A stretch of DNA of 64,000 nt from Streptomyces liliifuscus (GCF_016598615.1 NZ_CP066831.1:5270001-5334000), one strand, 5' to 3'; shown: positions 1 to 8,555, counted from the stretch's first letter. Numbers and translations: made by a program. The notes: generated from the letters alone by a model not told the origin.

Positions 1-951
1 CGTCGGCCGCACTTCTTCATTCTCCGGACCCGCCACCTCCGGACCCGTCACCTCCGGACCCGCCACCTCCGGACCAACCGTCTCCGTGCCCGCCGCCTCC
101 CGGCTCTCCGTCTCCGACGCGCCCCGGACGACCGGCACGCCCCGGACGACCGACGCGACCCGGACGAGGAAGACCGCCGCCCCCGCCAGCAGCACGAGCC
201 GGGCCAGCAGCGCCCAGCCCGGCCTGCTGGTCAGGGTGTTCTCGATGAGTTCGGGGTCGAGGAGGGTGGAGGGGCCGGTGCCACGTTCGTACGGGCCGCG
301 TATCAGGAGGAGTGCGGCCGTGGAGGCGACGAGGACCCACCAGCCGGCCCGGACGAGTCCGCGCAGCGGCTCGGCGGAGGGCGGGCGGCAGACCAGGACG
401 AAGGTGACCGCGCCGATGAGCAGGGCGACGGCGGCGTACGCGGCGTAGCGGGCGATGTCGTAGAGGGCGCCCGAGGCGGGGTTCACGGCCGGCTCGGCGG
501 AGACGGACGCCGTGGTCTCGGACGGTTTGCCGATGGAGAAGGTGAAGGCGCCGGAGATGGGGTGGCTGTCCGCCGAGACCACCCGCCAGGCCACGGTGTA
601 CGTACCGTCGGCCAGGCCGTCGTCGAGTGGCACCCGGACGGTGTCGGACCGGCCGGACGCGTGCTCGGTGTCGCCCGCGTTCACCCGGCGGTTCTCGGGG
701 CTGAGGACGCGCAGCGAGTCGTCGGTGATGCCGACCGACTCGGTGAAGGTCATGGTGACCTGCTTCGGCGCGGACTTGAGGACGGTTCCCTCGCCGGGAC
801 TCGTCTCGCGCACGGCCGAGTGGGCGGACACCGGGCCCGCGCCGCCCAGCAGGAACAGCGTGCCCAGCAGGACGACCAGGGCCGCTGCCCGGCGTGGCGC
901 CGACACCCGTAGTACCCGTAGCACTCGGTGTATGCGGCGCACTCGGCCCAC
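1..951 (-). CDS. CopC-CopD copper resistance/uptake fusion, C-terminus cut by window edge
   Basis: Copper-binding CopC domain fused to the membrane protein CopD. The chosen GTG start (951) has an AGGGAG-type ribosome site 7 nt upstream. The product begins with a basic stretch and a hydrophobic signal segment (about residues 20-40), followed by a mature N-terminus with the copper-ligand-like histidine (VSAHSAVRETSPGEG). The CopC beta domain carries the family motif SADSHPISGAFTFS near residue 130. Two membrane segments of the CopD part follow, then an unusual Gly-Pro-Glu-Val repeat loop, and the reading frame runs off the left edge. CopC/CopD proteins bind periplasmic copper and move it across the membrane; in Streptomyces CopC is exported and held outside the membrane. 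The 17-1093 frame on the same strand is only an arginine-rich shadow. Confident on family; direction of copper movement is not deducible. Confidence 0.85.
   Translation of the reverse strand, partial: MGRVRRIHRVLRVLRVSAPRRAAALVVLLGTLFLLGGAGPVSAHSAVRETSPGEGTVLKSAPKQVTMTFTESVGITDDSLRVLSPENRRVNAGDTEHASGRSDTVRVPLDDGLADGTYTVAWRVVSADSHPISGAFTFSIGKPSETTASVSAEPAVNPASGALYDIARYAAYAAVALLIGAVTFVLVCRPPSAEPLRGLVRAGWWVLVASTAALLLIRGPYERGTGPSTLLDPELIENTLTSRPGWALLARLVLLAGAAVFLVRVASVVRGVPVVRGASETESREAAGTETVGPEVAGPEVTGPEVAGPENEEVRPT
22..80 (-). repeat. 15-bp in-frame tandem repeat in the CopC-CopD gene
   Basis: About four units of a 15-bp sequence of the form CTCCGGACCCGCCAC, with single-base differences. It encodes repeated Gly-Pro-Glu-Val in a loop of the CopD part. 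The unit length is a multiple of three, so copy changes would keep the frame. Confidence 0.75.
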
Positions 952-1105
952 GTCGCCTCTCCCTGCTGCTCGTCCTGCTCGTCCTGCTCGCACTGCACGT
1001 CCATGTACGTGTACGTCGGTGGCCGCGGTTGTCTGCCGTTGGCAGCGGCCGCGGCCTAGGTGAGAGTACGGATGTACGCGACACCTTGTTCAACCCGGCC
1101 CGCGT

Positions 1106-1996
1106 TCACCACGTCGGCCGCGCCGACACCCCGCCGTCCACGACCAGGTCGTGCCCGGTGATCCAGGAGGCCATCGGCGAGGCGAGGAACACACAGGCGT
1201 CGCCCACGTCCTCGGGACGCCCCAGCCTCCCGGTGGGAACCGCCTGCTGCCAGCGCCGTACGCCGTCGGGCCACGCCTGAGCGAGACCCGCGCGGTCGAT
1301 CAGCCCCGGCGAGACCGTGTTCACGCGGATTCCGTAGGGACCGTACTCCAGGGCCGCCGAGCGCGCGTGTGCGACGACGGCCGCCTTGGACGCGGAGTAG
1401 TGGGCGTGCAGGGGAGCGGGGTGCGTGGCCTCGATGGACGCGATGTGCGTGATGCTGCCCACAGGCCCGCCGGACGAGCCCCGCCGGTCGCTCGGGTCAT
1501 TCAGGTCGCTCGGATCACTCGGGTCGCTCAGGTCCCTCGGGTCGCCCTGCCCCCTCCCCTCGCGCATCACCTCCACCGCCGCCTGCGTACACGCGAACAC
1601 GCTCGACACATTGGCGTCGACCACCGCCCGCCAGTCCCCCGCCGTCATCCCGGGCAGTTCCTGGACCGGCTGTACGCCCGCGTTGTTGACCAGGGCCGTC
1701 AGTCTGCCGCCGCACCGGTCGGCGGCCTCGCGCACCAGGCGGTGGCACTCGTCCTCGACGGTCAGATCGGCGCGCAGGGCGACCGCGCGTCCGCCCGACT
1801 CCTCGATGAGGCCGACGACTTCACGGGCGGCCTCCGCGTTCGTACGGAAGTGGACAGCCACGGCCGCCCCCGCCGCGGCGAACCGCAGCGCGATGCCCCG
1901 CCCGATGCCGCCCGACGCCCCGGTGACGAGGGCGACCTGCCCGTCGAGAAGTCCGCGGCGGTGGCCGTCGCGGCGTCCGTCGTCCGGGCCGCTCAC
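1106..1996 (-). CDS. Short-chain dehydrogenase/reductase (SDR)
   Basis: NAD(P)-dependent oxidoreductase of the classical SDR family, 296 aa; substrate unknown. The Rossmann motif TGASGGIG is near the N-terminus, followed by NNAG, the catalytic serine region (ITHIASIE), YSASK carrying the Tyr-Lys pair, and the family C-terminal pattern SPGLIDR...GHDLVVDGG. A low-complexity insert of repeated Asp-Pro-Ser (encoded around 1486-1548) interrupts the fold before the catalytic serine strand. The GTG start at 1996 overlaps the stop of the upstream cupin gene (GTGA), which suggests coupled translation; longer frames upstream lie inside that gene. The cofactor motif is family knowledge and the enzyme's role is not inferable. 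Confidence 0.85.
   Translation of the reverse strand: MSGPDDGRRDGHRRGLLDGQVALVTGASGGIGRGIALRFAAAGAAVAVHFRTNAEAAREVVGLIEESGGRAVALRADLTVEDECHRLVREAADRCGGRLTALVNNAGVQPVQELPGMTAGDWRAVVDANVSSVFACTQAAVEVMREGRGQGDPRDLSDPSDPSDLNDPSDRRGSSGGPVGSITHIASIEATHPAPLHAHYSASKAAVVAHARSAALEYGPYGIRVNTVSPGLIDRAGLAQAWPDGVRRWQQAVPTGRLGRPEDVGDACVFLASPMASWITGHDLVVDGGVSARPTW
1486..1548 (-). repeat. 9-bp in-frame tandem repeat inside the SDR gene
   Basis: Seven 9-bp units of the form GGTCGCTCG with small variations. On the coding strand they give the Asp-Pro/Leu-Ser repeat inserted in the SDR. This looks like a recent expansion, because the rest of the protein is ordinary. Confidence 0.75.
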
Positions 1997-2484
1997 GGGC
2001 GGCTCAGCGCGGCGATCCGCGCGGCCCGGTCCGGGTAGCGGGCGGTGAGTTCCGCCGCGTCCCCGTGCTCGTACCCCTCGTAGGTGAAACCGGGCGCCAT
2101 CGTGCACCCGAAGAACGACCAGCCGGTGGCGGCCGCGACCCGCGCGCCCATCCAGGTGCGTGCGGGCACGGTGTACTGGAGGTGCTGGCCGCCGAGGACG
2201 TCGGGGCCGAGCAGGACCGTACGGGACGTGCCGTCGGGGGACAGGAGCAGCATCTCCAGCGGATCCCCCAGGTAGAAGTGCCAGGTCTCGTCGGCGGGGA
2301 GCCGGTGGAGCGCCGAGAAGTCATCGGGTTCCGCGGTCAGGAGGACCACTATCGCGGACCCCTCGGGGCGGCCGTCGGGCCGCTCGGGACCCGCCCAGGT
2401 ACGGGCGAAGAGACCGCCCTCCTTGGGGATGGGCTCCAGTTGGTAGTGGGCGACAAGGGCTTCGGGAGTGATGTCATGGACCAC
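1993..2484 (-). CDS. Cupin-type DUF985 family protein
   Basis: 163-aa single-domain protein of the DUF985 cupin family (cupin_5). It shows the typical stretch FSALHRLPADETWHFYLGD, with His and Glu metal-ligand-like residues, then LLSPDG and the second half motif WMGARV...WSFFGCTMAPGF. Members are small beta-barrel proteins of uncertain, possibly sugar-related, function. Starts at GTG 2484. Its stop overlaps the GTG of the SDR gene, so the two form a small operon transcribed leftward. No partner suggests a specific substrate. Confidence 0.85.
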   Translation of the reverse strand: MVHDITPEALVAHYQLEPIPKEGGLFARTWAGPERPDGRPEGSAIVVLLTAEPDDFSALHRLPADETWHFYLGDPLEMLLLSPDGTSRTVLLGPDVLGGQHLQYTVPARTWMGARVAAATGWSFFGCTMAPGFTYEGYEHGDAAELTARYPDRAARIAALSRP

Positions 2485-2584
2485 CTACCGACCATGCCCC
2501 AAAGGGAGTTGCCGAAGCGCCAACCGCCTCCCGACGCGCGGAACACCGAGTGCTGCCGCTGAGCGGTCCTCGCCCGCCGCGCCC

Positions 2585-5353
2585 CTAATATCCCGCGGCT
2601 TCCCTTGTCAGGAACGCCAGTTGGGCCTTCTTCGCCGGCAGGTGCACCTCCGGCAGGTCGATCTCCGGGAGCACGACCGGTGAACCGAGTACGAAGCCCT
2701 GGCGGGTCAGACGGGTGATCGCCTTCTCGTTACGGATGTCGGGTTCGACCACGACCCGGCGCCGGCCGAGGACGCCCAGCACATACACCGTGAACGCGGT
2801 CAGCAGCGCCGAGCTGTACCCCGGCCGCTCGTCGCCCTCGCCGACGGGCGCGATCAGCAGATGGACGCCGATGTCGCCGGGCTCCACCTCGTAGCACTCA
2901 CTGACCCGGTCGGCCTCCGGCTCGTACGTCTGGAAGAGCGCGGCCGGTCTGCCGTCCAGGACGGCCAGAAAGGCGTGGTGGGTGTCGAGGGAGTCGAGAT
3001 GCCGGTACGTCTCCAGCACCTGCTCCCTGCCGAAGCCGCCCATGCCCCAGAAGCGGGCGCGTTCGGCCGTCACCCAGGTGTGCAGCACGTCCAGGTCGGC
3101 GTCCGGGTCCACACGCAGCACGCGGACCGTGCCGAGGCCGTCGACGACCTGCTCGTGGACGGCCTCCCGGCTCTCGGCGTACGGCTCGGATGTCATCGTC
3201 GTGTCCTCCATGAGCTTGGTCCAGTCGGTCACGACGGGGACGAGATCTCCCCTGACCCACAAGGGGAGTTGATCGCGGTGGTGCGGTGAGTCCGGGACTC
3301 CCGAGGCCCCGAACGGCACCACCCAGAGGCTGTTCTCGCGCCGGGCCACATCCCACACATAGCGGGCGGCGGGACCCCGCGCGGCCCGGTCGGTGAGCCC
3401 CGGCACGGCGGAGGTGCACAGCACGCAGTCGTGGTCGCCGGAGAGCCCGGGTTCCGTCCCGTCGTACGAGGGGTCCGGCAGCGCCCGCCAGGGAGCGAGG
3501 CGGTGGGTGTCGCCCCAGGTGCCTTGCGGCAGGTCCGCGGCCACCTCCTCCACGGCCGCCCTGACGGTCCCGGCACGGTCGATCCCGTACAACTCCTCGG
3601 CCCTGAGCAGGCTTTCGAGGGCGAAGGCGACACGGGGGACGAGTGCGAGCCAGGGGCGGAAGACCTCGGGGTACAGCGGGGGTTCGGTGAGGCGGGCCAG
3701 GGCGGGGTGGGCCGCGAGGCGGCGTACGACCGCGCCCCGGACCGCCGCGTAGACGGCCGCCTCCGTGCTGTCGGCTGCCATGTGACGGTCCCAGTGGAGG
3801 AGCCGGTCGCGCAGGGAGGCGGCCCCGGGGGTGAGGTCGTCGAGGGCGGCGAGGTGGTCCAACAGCGGGGTGGCGGAGGCGAGATGGGTGTCCGTGTGGA
3901 GGGCGGCCATGTCGCCGGCGGACCAGTCCCGCCGGGTGTCGAGGAGTGCGCGCAGCCGGGTGGCCCGGTGGGGCGGGGCGAACTCGACGCCGAGCGGGGT
4001 CGCCGGGCCGCGCTGGTTCGCCATCACCGCGATGCCGTCGTCGACCGTGCCGCGCGGCATGGGGGCGTACCAGCCCTGCCACTCGTGCCCGGGCTCCCAG
4101 GCGTTGACGATCCTCGTGCGGTTGTCCTCGCTCCGGACCGGGACCCTGCCCGCGACCCGGTGCAGGAGGCCGCCCTCGGTGTCGGCGGCCTGGACGACGT
4201 TGACGGGTTCGGCCCAGTCGTCGAACGCGCGGTCCACGTCGGCGACCCGGCGGGCGCGGAGGAGGGGGAGGAGCGAGGAGAAGCCGAGGTCCTCGCTGAC
4301 TCGGGGCGGGTGGCGGAGGCTTAGGGGACCGACGGGGTCGGCGGGTTCGCCGTGGCCGTCGCCTCCGGCATCTCCGCTGAAGATGTCGCTGTTGATGAAG
4401 TCGCCGTTGATGACGACCGGGCCGCGGTCGGTCTCGATCACCTCGACCTGGACGGGGTCGCCCTCGGCCACCTCGATGATCTCGGTGTGCCGGGAGGCGG
4501 GGTGCCACACCCCGTCCGGGCCGAGGGCCTCCACCCGATCGCCGTCTCCAACACCGGCTCCGAGGCCGTCTCCGTCTCCGGTCCGCCGGAGCCGCTCCCG
4601 GTACAGGTCCTGGTAGTCGGCCATCGCGTTGGTGATCGCCCAGGCGACCGTGCCCGTGTGGCCGAAGTGGGCGATGCCCGGGACGCCCGGCACGGCGAGG
4701 CCGATGACGTCGAACTCCGGGCAGGACAGGCGGATCTGCTGGTAGACGCCGGGGGCCTCGATATAGCGGTGGGGGTCGCCCGCGACGACCGGCCCGCCGG
4801 TGGCGGTGCGCTCACCGGTGACGAGCCAGCCGTTGCTGCCGGAGGTGCCGGGCCCGTCGGTGGCGAAGAGGTCGACCGCGTCCGGACCGAGATGGCGTAC
4901 GACCTCCTCGCGCCACAGCTTGGCCGGGAAGCCGGCGAAGAGGACGTGCGTGGCGAGCCAGACGCCGAGCGGGGTCCAGGGTTCCCAGCGGCCGGGGGCG
5001 AGACCGACGGTCGTGAACTCGGGGGCGCGGCGGGCGCCTTCGGGCAGGCCCTGGTTGACCCCGTCGACGTACGCCCGGACCCAGGCGGCCGTCTCGGGGT
5101 CCCGTCTTTCCAGTGCGGTGAAGCAGCGTCTCGCCGTGTCGTCGAGCCGGGCCTGTCTCGCGAAGCGGTCCCAGCCGAGCGCGTCCGGGCCGAGGAACGC
5201 GGCCGAGGTGCCGCGCGCCCGGTGCCGTTCGACCTCCAGCTGCCAGGCGCGGTCGTGGGCGGTGGCCAGCCCCTGGGCGTGGGCGAGTTCACGCGCGTCG
5301 CCCGCGCGCAGATGTGGGACACCCCAGGCATCGCGGTAGATCTCGACAGTCAC
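2585..5353 (-). CDS. Penicillin-acylase-family Ntn hydrolase fused to a siderophore-type GNAT acetyltransferase
   Basis: 922-aa fusion. Residues 1 to about 710 are a penicillin amidase/PvdQ-like Ntn hydrolase. It has a GVPHL N-terminus and HAQG...AHDRAWQLE. The predicted autocatalytic Ser is in GSNGW (about residue 173), and the late ENSLWVVPFG and PLWVRGDLVPVVTDW motifs are present. Residues 720-922 are a GNAT acyltransferase resembling IucB/RhsC-type siderophore N-acyltransferases (FWGMGGF, EPDIRN, QGFVLG). The family deacylates peptide or siderophore precursors, while the GNAT part acylates hydroxylamines in siderophore assembly. The GTG start (5353) has GGAGA upstream. Transcription runs away from an exact iron box (5373-5391), so expression is probably derepressed in iron starvation. 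An internal ribosome site and ATG at the domain junction may allow separate production of the GNAT part. Domain assignment is confident; a role in siderophore maturation is inference. Confidence 0.85.
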   Translation of the reverse strand: MTVEIYRDAWGVPHLRAGDARELAHAQGLATAHDRAWQLEVERHRARGTSAAFLGPDALGWDRFARQARLDDTARRCFTALERRDPETAAWVRAYVDGVNQGLPEGARRAPEFTTVGLAPGRWEPWTPLGVWLATHVLFAGFPAKLWREEVVRHLGPDAVDLFATDGPGTSGSNGWLVTGERTATGGPVVAGDPHRYIEAPGVYQQIRLSCPEFDVIGLAVPGVPGIAHFGHTGTVAWAITNAMADYQDLYRERLRRTGDGDGLGAGVGDGDRVEALGPDGVWHPASRHTEIIEVAEGDPVQVEVIETDRGPVVINGDFINSDIFSGDAGGDGHGEPADPVGPLSLRHPPRVSEDLGFSSLLPLLRARRVADVDRAFDDWAEPVNVVQAADTEGGLLHRVAGRVPVRSEDNRTRIVNAWEPGHEWQGWYAPMPRGTVDDGIAVMANQRGPATPLGVEFAPPHRATRLRALLDTRRDWSAGDMAALHTDTHLASATPLLDHLAALDDLTPGAASLRDRLLHWDRHMAADSTEAAVYAAVRGAVVRRLAAHPALARLTEPPLYPEVFRPWLALVPRVAFALESLLRAEELYGIDRAGTVRAAVEEVAADLPQGTWGDTHRLAPWRALPDPSYDGTEPGLSGDHDCVLCTSAVPGLTDRAARGPAARYVWDVARRENSLWVVPFGASGVPDSPHHRDQLPLWVRGDLVPVVTDWTKLMEDTTMTSEPYAESREAVHEQVVDGLGTVRVLRVDPDADLDVLHTWVTAERARFWGMGGFGREQVLETYRHLDSLDTHHAFLAVLDGRPAALFQTYEPEADRVSECYEVEPGDIGVHLLIAPVGEGDERPGYSSALLTAFTVYVLGVLGRRRVVVEPDIRNEKAITRLTRQGFVLGSPVVLPEIDLPEVHLPAKKAQLAFLTREAAGY
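3194..3209 (-). promoter_or_regulatory. Internal ribosome site and ATG at the fusion junction
   Basis: Inside the fusion gene a perfect GGAGG (3205-3209) lies 8 nt before an in-frame ATG (3196-3194, residue 720) that begins MTSEPYAES, exactly where the GNAT domain starts. This is what would remain if two adjacent genes fused by loss of the first stop codon. The GNAT protein may still be made on its own. Confidence 0.6.
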
Positions 5354-5372
5354 CCTGTGTCTCCCATGTGGT

Positions 5373-5391
5373 TTAGGTTAGGCTCACCTAA
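5373..5391. promoter_or_regulatory. Iron box (DmdR1/IdeR operator)
   Basis: The sequence TTAGGTTAGGCTCACCTAA matches the consensus DmdR1/IdeR iron box, an interrupted 19-bp palindrome. It lies 19 bp upstream of the leftward acylase/GNAT start and about 40 bp upstream of the rightward siderophore-interacting protein start. One operator can therefore repress both directions when Fe(II) is plentiful. Confidence 0.92.
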
Positions 5392-5431
5392 GTAAGGTGC
5401 GCCGGAATCGTACGTGAAGGGTGAAGAAGTC

Positions 5432-6160
5432 ATGGGGCAGGGTCACGGCTGGGAGGGCGCGGTCCTCAAACTGTTCCGGGGCAAGGACTTCGTGTTCACG
5501 GTCACGGGAGCGGAGGACGTCACCGAGCACTACCGCCGGGTGCGCCTCACCGACGGCGGCATGCTCGCGGCGACCGGGGTGCACCCGACGATGTGGGTGC
5601 GGCTCTGGTTCGACAACGCGGGCAAGCCCCACCAGCGCGCGTACACACTCGTGGATCCCGATCCGGCCGCGGGGACCTTCAGCCTGGAGTTCGCGCTGCA
5701 CGAGGGGTGCGCGAGCGACTGGGCGCGGGCCGCGAAGCCGGGGGACACGATCGAGGCCACGGTCCAGGGCACGGGGTTCACGGATCCGGACCCGGCCCCG
5801 TCCCACGTGCTGGCGATCGGGGACACGGCCTCCCTCCCCGCGCTCAACTCCCTTCTCGGGGCGGTGGGTTCGGCGCCCACGACGATCTGGTTCGAGTCGG
5901 CGGAGGGCCTGGACGGTCTGCCCCTCCAGGCGGATCCCGACCGCCACGACGTCCGTACGGTCCCGCGGCTCGACAAGGGCGCGCATCTGGTGGCCCAGGT
6001 GAAGGAGGCCGTGCCGGACCTTCTGAAGGACGCGGCCGACCCGTACGTCTGGATCGCCTGCGACACGGCGACGACGCGGGCGCTGGCCGCCTACTTCCGC
6101 AAGGAGCTGGCGCTGCCGAAACAGCGGGTGAACGCGCTGGGGTACTGGCGCGCGGCCTGA
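5432..6160 (+). CDS. Siderophore-interacting protein (SIP family flavin ferric-siderophore reductase)
   Basis: 242-aa FAD-binding reductase of the SIP family (FAD_binding_9 plus SIP C-terminal domain). It releases iron by reducing ferric siderophores in the cytoplasm, using NAD(P)H. The flavin-binding motif RAYTLVDPDP is near residue 67 and the nucleotide-binding C-terminal half includes HVLAIGDTASLPAL and VWIACDTATTRAL. ATG 5432 is preferred because GAAG precedes it and it gives the normal family start; GTG 5414 in the same frame is possible. Driven from the iron box at 5373-5391, divergently from the acylase/GNAT fusion, which fits a siderophore-use pair. Confidence 0.9.
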   Translation: MGQGHGWEGAVLKLFRGKDFVFTVTGAEDVTEHYRRVRLTDGGMLAATGVHPTMWVRLWFDNAGKPHQRAYTLVDPDPAAGTFSLEFALHEGCASDWARAAKPGDTIEATVQGTGFTDPDPAPSHVLAIGDTASLPALNSLLGAVGSAPTTIWFESAEGLDGLPLQADPDRHDVRTVPRLDKGAHLVAQVKEAVPDLLKDAADPYVWIACDTATTRALAAYFRKELALPKQRVNALGYWRAA

Positions 6161-6224
6161 GCGGCCGCTCGGCACCCCCTTGCGATGACGCGCGGCCCGA
6201 GCGCTCACTTGCGATGATCGGAGC

Positions 6225-6818
6225 ATGGACGCCACGCTTCATCTAGCCCAGCAGCCCGAGGCCGACGAACTGCTCGGCCGCAGCCCGCTCGCCGCGCTCG
6301 TCGGCATGCTCCTCGACCAGCAGGTTCCGATGGAGTGGGCCTTCGCGGGCCCGTACACGATCGCGCAGCGCCTGGGCGCGGACGATCTCGACGCGCACGA
6401 GATCGCGGCGCACGACCCCGAGGCCTTCGCGGCACTGCTGTCCGAGAAGCCGGCCGTGCACCGCTATCCGGGCTCGATGGCGAAGCGGATCCAGCAGCTG
6501 TGCCAGTACCTCGTGGAGCACTACGAGGGGGACGCGGCGAAGGTCTGGGAGGGCGTGAAGACCGGCGAGGAACTCCTCCGCCGTCTCAAGGAACTGCCCG
6601 GCTTCGGCGCACAGAAGGCGCAGATCTTCCTCGCCCTGCTGGGCAAACAGCTCGGCGTACGCCCGAAGGGCTGGCGCGAGGCGGCCGGTGCGTACGGCGA
6701 GGACAAGTCCTTCCGCTCTGTCGCCGACATCACGGGGCCGGAGTCGCTCGTGAAGGTACGGGCGCACAAGCAGGAGATGAAGGCGGCGGCGAAGGCGGAG
6801 AAGGCCTCCGGCAAGTGA
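6225..6818 (+). CDS. HhH-GPD-type base excision DNA repair protein
   Basis: 197-aa protein of the actinobacterial HhH-GPD glycosylase-like family. The N-terminal helical part has LLDQQVPMEWAF, the helix-hairpin-helix is at LPGFGAQKAQ (about residues 125-134), and the C-terminus is an Ala/Lys-rich tail (KAAAKAEKASGK). Family members resemble DNA glycosylases of base excision repair, but this subfamily's substrate has not been established to my knowledge and the canonical catalytic residues are not obvious. ATG start 44 bp after a noncoding gap. Stands alone; no operon partner. Confidence 0.85.
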   Translation: MDATLHLAQQPEADELLGRSPLAALVGMLLDQQVPMEWAFAGPYTIAQRLGADDLDAHEIAAHDPEAFAALLSEKPAVHRYPGSMAKRIQQLCQYLVEHYEGDAAKVWEGVKTGEELLRRLKELPGFGAQKAQIFLALLGKQLGVRPKGWREAAGAYGEDKSFRSVADITGPESLVKVRAHKQEMKAAAKAEKASGK

Positions 6819-6954
6819 GGGCTTCCGGCGCGGCCTGCGCCCGTAGTGCGTAGAACGCGTAGAAGGGGACTGCGGGGGAGGGGACCGCGGGGAGGGGTCA
6901 GTCGGTCGGCCGTCCCGGGTGGCGGGGTGCCGGACGGCGGTCCGAGCATGGAGC

Positions 6955-7689
6955 ATGGCCGAGGTACCGAGCGGAGCGCCCTGGGGGTCGGACGACGACC
7001 GGCGGGTCCACGCGGCCCGCGCCCCGCACCGGCCGGAGAGACCCGGAGGGCCCGGTGGACCCGGGGGGCTCGGCGGACCCGGAGCGCTCGGTGGCTCCGG
7101 CGGACCCGGAGGGTTCGGTCGCCCCGGAGGACCTGAGAATCCGCTCTTCCTCCTCACGCGCACCGCCTGGCAGGCCGTACTGGCCGCCGGGATCGCGACG
7201 CTGGCGCTCGGCGTCATGATCCTGGTGTGGCCCGAGGCGACGCTGTTCGCGGCGGGGGTGCTCTTCGGGCTCTACCTGCTCTTCAGCGGCGTACTCCAAC
7301 TGGTCTCCGCCTTCGGTACACACGCGGCGACCTCTCTGCGGGTCATGGCCTTCATCAGCGGCGCCCTGTCGATCCTGCTCGGCCTGTTCTGCTTCCGCGG
7401 GGCGATGCAGTCGATCCTGTTGCTCGCACTGTGGATCGGCATCGGCTGGCTGTTCCGGGGCGTGACGCAGACCCTGGCCGCGGTGTCCGACCCGTCCGTC
7501 CCCGCCCGCGGCTGGCAGATCCTCCTCGGCGTCCTCAGCTTCCTCGCCGGTGTAGTCCTGATCGTCTCCCCCTTCGAGTCGGTTGCCGTCCTCACGGTGG
7601 TCGGCGGCTGCTGGCTCCTCGCGCTCGGCCTCACGGAGATCATCACGGCGGTTCAGCTGCGCAGACGGTTCGCTGCGCGGCCGTTTTGA
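6955..7689 (+). CDS. HdeD/DUF308-family integral membrane protein with collagen-like N-terminus
   Basis: Membrane protein of the HdeD (DUF308) family with six hydrophobic segments in about the last 180 residues (from LLTRTAWQAVLAAGIATLAL onward). The first 55 residues are cytoplasmic-looking and consist largely of Gly-Gly-Pro repeats encoded by 9-18-bp DNA repeats (7033-7130). HdeD is linked to acid resistance in enterobacteria; the role in actinomycetes is not known. ATG 6955 was chosen as the first ATG, but no good ribosome site is visible and GTG 6919 is an alternative. Followed by a cluster of the intergenic repeat. Confidence 0.75.
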   Translation: MAEVPSGAPWGSDDDRRVHAARAPHRPERPGGPGGPGGLGGPGALGGSGGPGGFGRPGGPENPLFLLTRTAWQAVLAAGIATLALGVMILVWPEATLFAAGVLFGLYLLFSGVLQLVSAFGTHAATSLRVMAFISGALSILLGLFCFRGAMQSILLLALWIGIGWLFRGVTQTLAAVSDPSVPARGWQILLGVLSFLAGVVLIVSPFESVAVLTVVGGCWLLALGLTEIITAVQLRRRFAARPF

Positions 7690-7730
7690 GGGGCTGGGAT
7701 CTTGGGGTTTCGGGGGATCGTGCCGGCCGG

Positions 7731-7850
7731 TGGGGGCTGGTCGCGCAGTTCCCCGCGCCCCTAAGAGCGGGGCTGCACCCCTGGCTTTTGTCTTTCAGGG
7801 GCGCGGGGAACTGCGCGAGCAACCACGACGGGCCCGCAGCCGACGACCCA
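7731..7850. repeat. Intergenic repeat cluster 1, inverted pair
   Basis: A reverse copy (7737-7762, TCGCGCAGTTCCCCGCGCCC...) faces a forward copy (7797-7820, AGGGGCGCGGGGAACTGCGC), so the RNA can fold into a hairpin with a stem of about 22 bp and a 34-nt loop. The flanking GGCTGG/CGACGGGCCCGCAGCCGACG sequence also recurs in other clusters. It lies after the HdeD-like gene. The family is widespread in Streptomyces intergenic DNA in my experience; function unknown, perhaps RNA 3' ends. Confidence 0.85.
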
Positions 7851-7975
7851 CCCCCGAACCCCACCCACCCGCACCCGAACAGTTCAGCCCGCCGCAGGCA
7901 ACCGCGTACGCCAAGAGGGCGGTTCTCGGGACGCGGCCGATGAACCACCCACCCGTCCCGGGGACATGACCACTG

Positions 7976-8341
7976 ATGACCCCCGACCGGTTCGCCCCGC
8001 GGCGCGAGCGCCGGAACCGTCGGCCCACCTGGCCACGGTTCCTCATGGCGCTCGCCGCGCTGCTGTGCGCGACCTGCACGGTGAGTGCCGTGGGCGCCCA
8101 CACCGGACCCCGCACCGCACCACCGCCCGCCGTCTCCACCGAGTCCGGCCTGGAACACCCCCACGACCTCCTCGACACAGCCCTGCGCCCACCGGCCCGC
8201 CAGAGCCACCGCCGCCACGTTCGCCGGCGCCCCGCACGACCCCCGGTCCCGGCGCACCCGCGCCCGAGGCCACGCGCCCACCCCGTATCCCCGTACGCCC
8301 CCACCCCGCGCGCCCAGCGCTGCATGGTCCTCCGCTGCTGA
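7976..8341 (+). CDS. Hypothetical secreted or membrane-anchored protein
   Basis: 121-aa product with a basic start (RFAPRRERRNRRP), one hydrophobic segment at about residues 23-42 (FLMALAALLCATCTVSAVGA) resembling a signal peptide or anchor, and a Pro/Arg/His-rich remainder with no recognised domain. The overlapping 7966 frame is Pro/Arg-rich and looks like a shadow. No homolog recognised; the gene call rests on the signal-like segment and on the small gene immediately downstream. Confidence 0.4.
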   Translation: MTPDRFAPRRERRNRRPTWPRFLMALAALLCATCTVSAVGAHTGPRTAPPPAVSTESGLEHPHDLLDTALRPPARQSHRRHVRRRPARPPVPAHPRPRPRAHPVSPYAPTPRAQRCMVLRC

Positions 8342-8393
8342 CGGTCCCGCTCCGGACCGCTCCCCCTCCCCCCAGCAGCACGAGAGGACCCCC

Positions 8394-8555
8394 ATGTCGA
8401 AGGACCCGTACGCGATCCTGCGTGCCCTCGTACGCGCCGAATCCCTCCGCAACGCCCCGAAGCCGGCGCCGATGCCGACGCGTGACACCCACCAGGTCAC
8501 CCCGGAACCCGCTCCGGAGCAGCAGTCCCCGCGGAAGGACCACGAACGCGACTGA
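8394..8555 (+). CDS. Small hypothetical protein (53 aa)
   Basis: Begins MSKDPYAILRALVRAES after a good GAGAGG ribosome site 6 nt before the ATG. Helical N-terminus, then a Pro/Gln-rich charged tail ending in HERD. No domain recognised. Lies between the secreted protein gene and the convergent HerA-like ATPase gene. Confidence 0.55.
   Translation: MSKDPYAILRALVRAESLRNAPKPAPMPTRDTHQVTPEPAPEQQSPRKDHERD

Noticed and set aside
17..1093. 358-aa reading frame on the minus strand
   Set aside because: Arg/Pro/Gly-rich shadow of the CopC-CopD gene in another frame.
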